DNA of 64,000 nt. Origin: Lachnoclostridium sp. UBA2905 (GTDB taxonomy: Bacteria > Bacillota > Clostridia > Lachnospirales > Lachnospiraceae). Of this stretch, positions 63,382 to 64,000 are shown one piece after another. Each line of letters starts with the position of its first letter. Position 1 is the first letter of the stretch. The DNA lies in contig DEDL01000035.1 of assembly GCA_002349525.1 (NCBI GenBank), forward strand, positions 14,973 through 78,972, written 5' to 3'. Under the pieces are notes generated by a model. It saw only the letters and a list, made by a program, of their open reading frames with translations, was not told where the DNA came from and searched no databases. The position numbers and the translations under genes were made by a program.

Positions 63382-64000
63382 ATGTCCTTACCTATTATAT
63401 TAAACCTTGGACAGACAGCACTTGAACTTGGACTTATATGTTCACTTACAGTTCTTGCATTGTTTCTTAGTTATTCAATGTTAAATGTGTGCGATTTATC
63501 AACGGACGGGTGTTTCACTCTTGGAGCATCTGTAGGGGCTGTTGTTGCAATAGCAGGTCATCCCTTGTTGTCAATACCGGCAGCAATGGCAGCAGGAGTT
63601 GTGTCTGGATTTGTTACAGCATTTCTGCAGACCAGGATGGGTGTTGACAGTCTGTTGGCAGGAATAATTGTTAATACAGGTCTTTATTCAGTAAATATTG
63701 CAATTATGGGTGGGTCTTCACTCCTTAATATGAATAAAACGGATACAATATTCACCATGGCTGAGGATATGCTTACAGGTACGGTTTTTGCAGGGCAGAA
63801 TGTTCTTTTGGTAGTGCTTGTTGTTGTGGCTGTGGCAGTTGCCATAATCACCTTATTTTTAAAGACAAGACTTGGACTTGCCATAAGGGCAACAGGCAAT
63901 AATCCGGATATGGTTCGTTCATCCTCAATTAATCCTGTGTTTACAACAATTGTAGGACTTTGTGTGGCTAATGCATTTACCGGACTTGCAGGATGCCTTC
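63382..64000 (+). CDS. trpY: ABC transporter permease, TrpY-like (3' end missing)
   Basis: The first 206 codons of a membrane protein open to the window end. Start ATG after CAGGAGG. Helices with LELGLICSLTVLALFLSYS, LGASVGAVVAIAG and VLLVVLVVVAVAVAIITLF; LKTRLGLAIRATGNNPDMVR is the conserved cytoplasmic loop of BPD_transp_2 permeases (PF02653). It pairs with TrpX; the ATPase gene trpZ would be expected next. Confidence 0.88.
   Translation, partial: MSLPIILNLGQTALELGLICSLTVLALFLSYSMLNVCDLSTDGCFTLGASVGAVVAIAGHPLLSIPAAMAAGVVSGFVTAFLQTRMGVDSLLAGIIVNTGLYSVNIAIMGGSSLLNMNKTDTIFTMAEDMLTGTVFAGQNVLLVVLVVVAVAVAIITLFLKTRLGLAIRATGNNPDMVRSSSINPVFTTIVGLCVANAFTGLAGCL

Overview
The window is AT-rich, has short intergenic gaps, strong AGGAGG-type ribosome sites and several TTG starts. 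It carries endospore genes (cotJABC, a SpoVAF/GerA-type protein), a xylan-degradation cluster, a T-box leader and a Tad pilus locus with the DUF5702 and Flp1-type genes usual in gut Clostridia. This points to a fibre-degrading, spore-forming member of the Clostridia, most probably Lachnospiraceae; species is not determined. No tRNA, rRNA or CRISPR array was seen.

Layout. 1-11 kb: 3' part of a secreted GH10 xylanase with two carbohydrate-binding modules, thiC, an esterase, a two-gene version of the last two purine steps (stand-alone AICAR transformylase plus an archaeal-type PurO cyclohydrolase), an M18 aminopeptidase, and a secreted non-catalytic protein with two CBM9-like modules. 11.4-19.1 kb: a Tad (type IVc) pilus operon: tadZ, tadA, a tadB-tadC fusion, a Flp-type pilin, a DUF5702 protein and two TadE-like pseudopilins, one with a duplicated His/Cys motif. 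19.1-25.8 kb: a RACo-like ferredoxin/ASKHA protein, rhomboid protease, HIT protein, murG, an unknown membrane protein, pgi. 25.9-27.7 kb: an intact IS1182-type insertion sequence. 27.7-29.3 kb: a small ferredoxin, a DUF1858 protein and mecA. 29.3-30.3 kb: almost 1 kb without a convincing gene but with a consensus promoter and possible RNA structures. 30.3-36 kb: GH18 protein, cell-wall amidase, sua5, a low-molecular-weight phosphatase homologue lacking its catalytic Cys, rpiB, proC. 36-43.4 kb: the full F-type ATP synthase operon with a c subunit of Na+ type. 43.6-51 kb: DegV, a YwmB-like protein, a large extracytoplasmic protein, an RsmF-like methyltransferase, SpoVAF. 51-54.8 kb: panB-panC-panD-coaBC on the minus strand. 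55.2-61.6 kb: putative glycosidase, znuA-znuC-znuB, maf, cotJABC. 61.7-64 kb: T-box leader with trpX and the start of trpY.

The genes serve plant-polymer breakdown (xylanase, CBM9 protein, esterase, GH5-like enzyme), surface attachment (Tad), coenzyme A synthesis, energy coupling and spore formation. The order sua5 - phosphatase - rpiB - atp operon - ywmB-like parallels the ywlC-ywlE-ywlF...atp...ywmB order of Bacillus subtilis and helps assign the weaker members.

The least explained material lies between genes. Two short structured repeat modules (here called R1 and R2) recur after stop codons at 17.7, 43.6, 52.7-52.9, 55.1, 62.1 and 63.3 kb and occur singly or joined. Six other gaps hold short degenerate tandem arrays with 14-31 bp units beginning at or just after a stop codon. 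These, the TadE-like protein with two zinc-ribbon-like repeats, and the Cys-less phosphatase are the main points to follow up.
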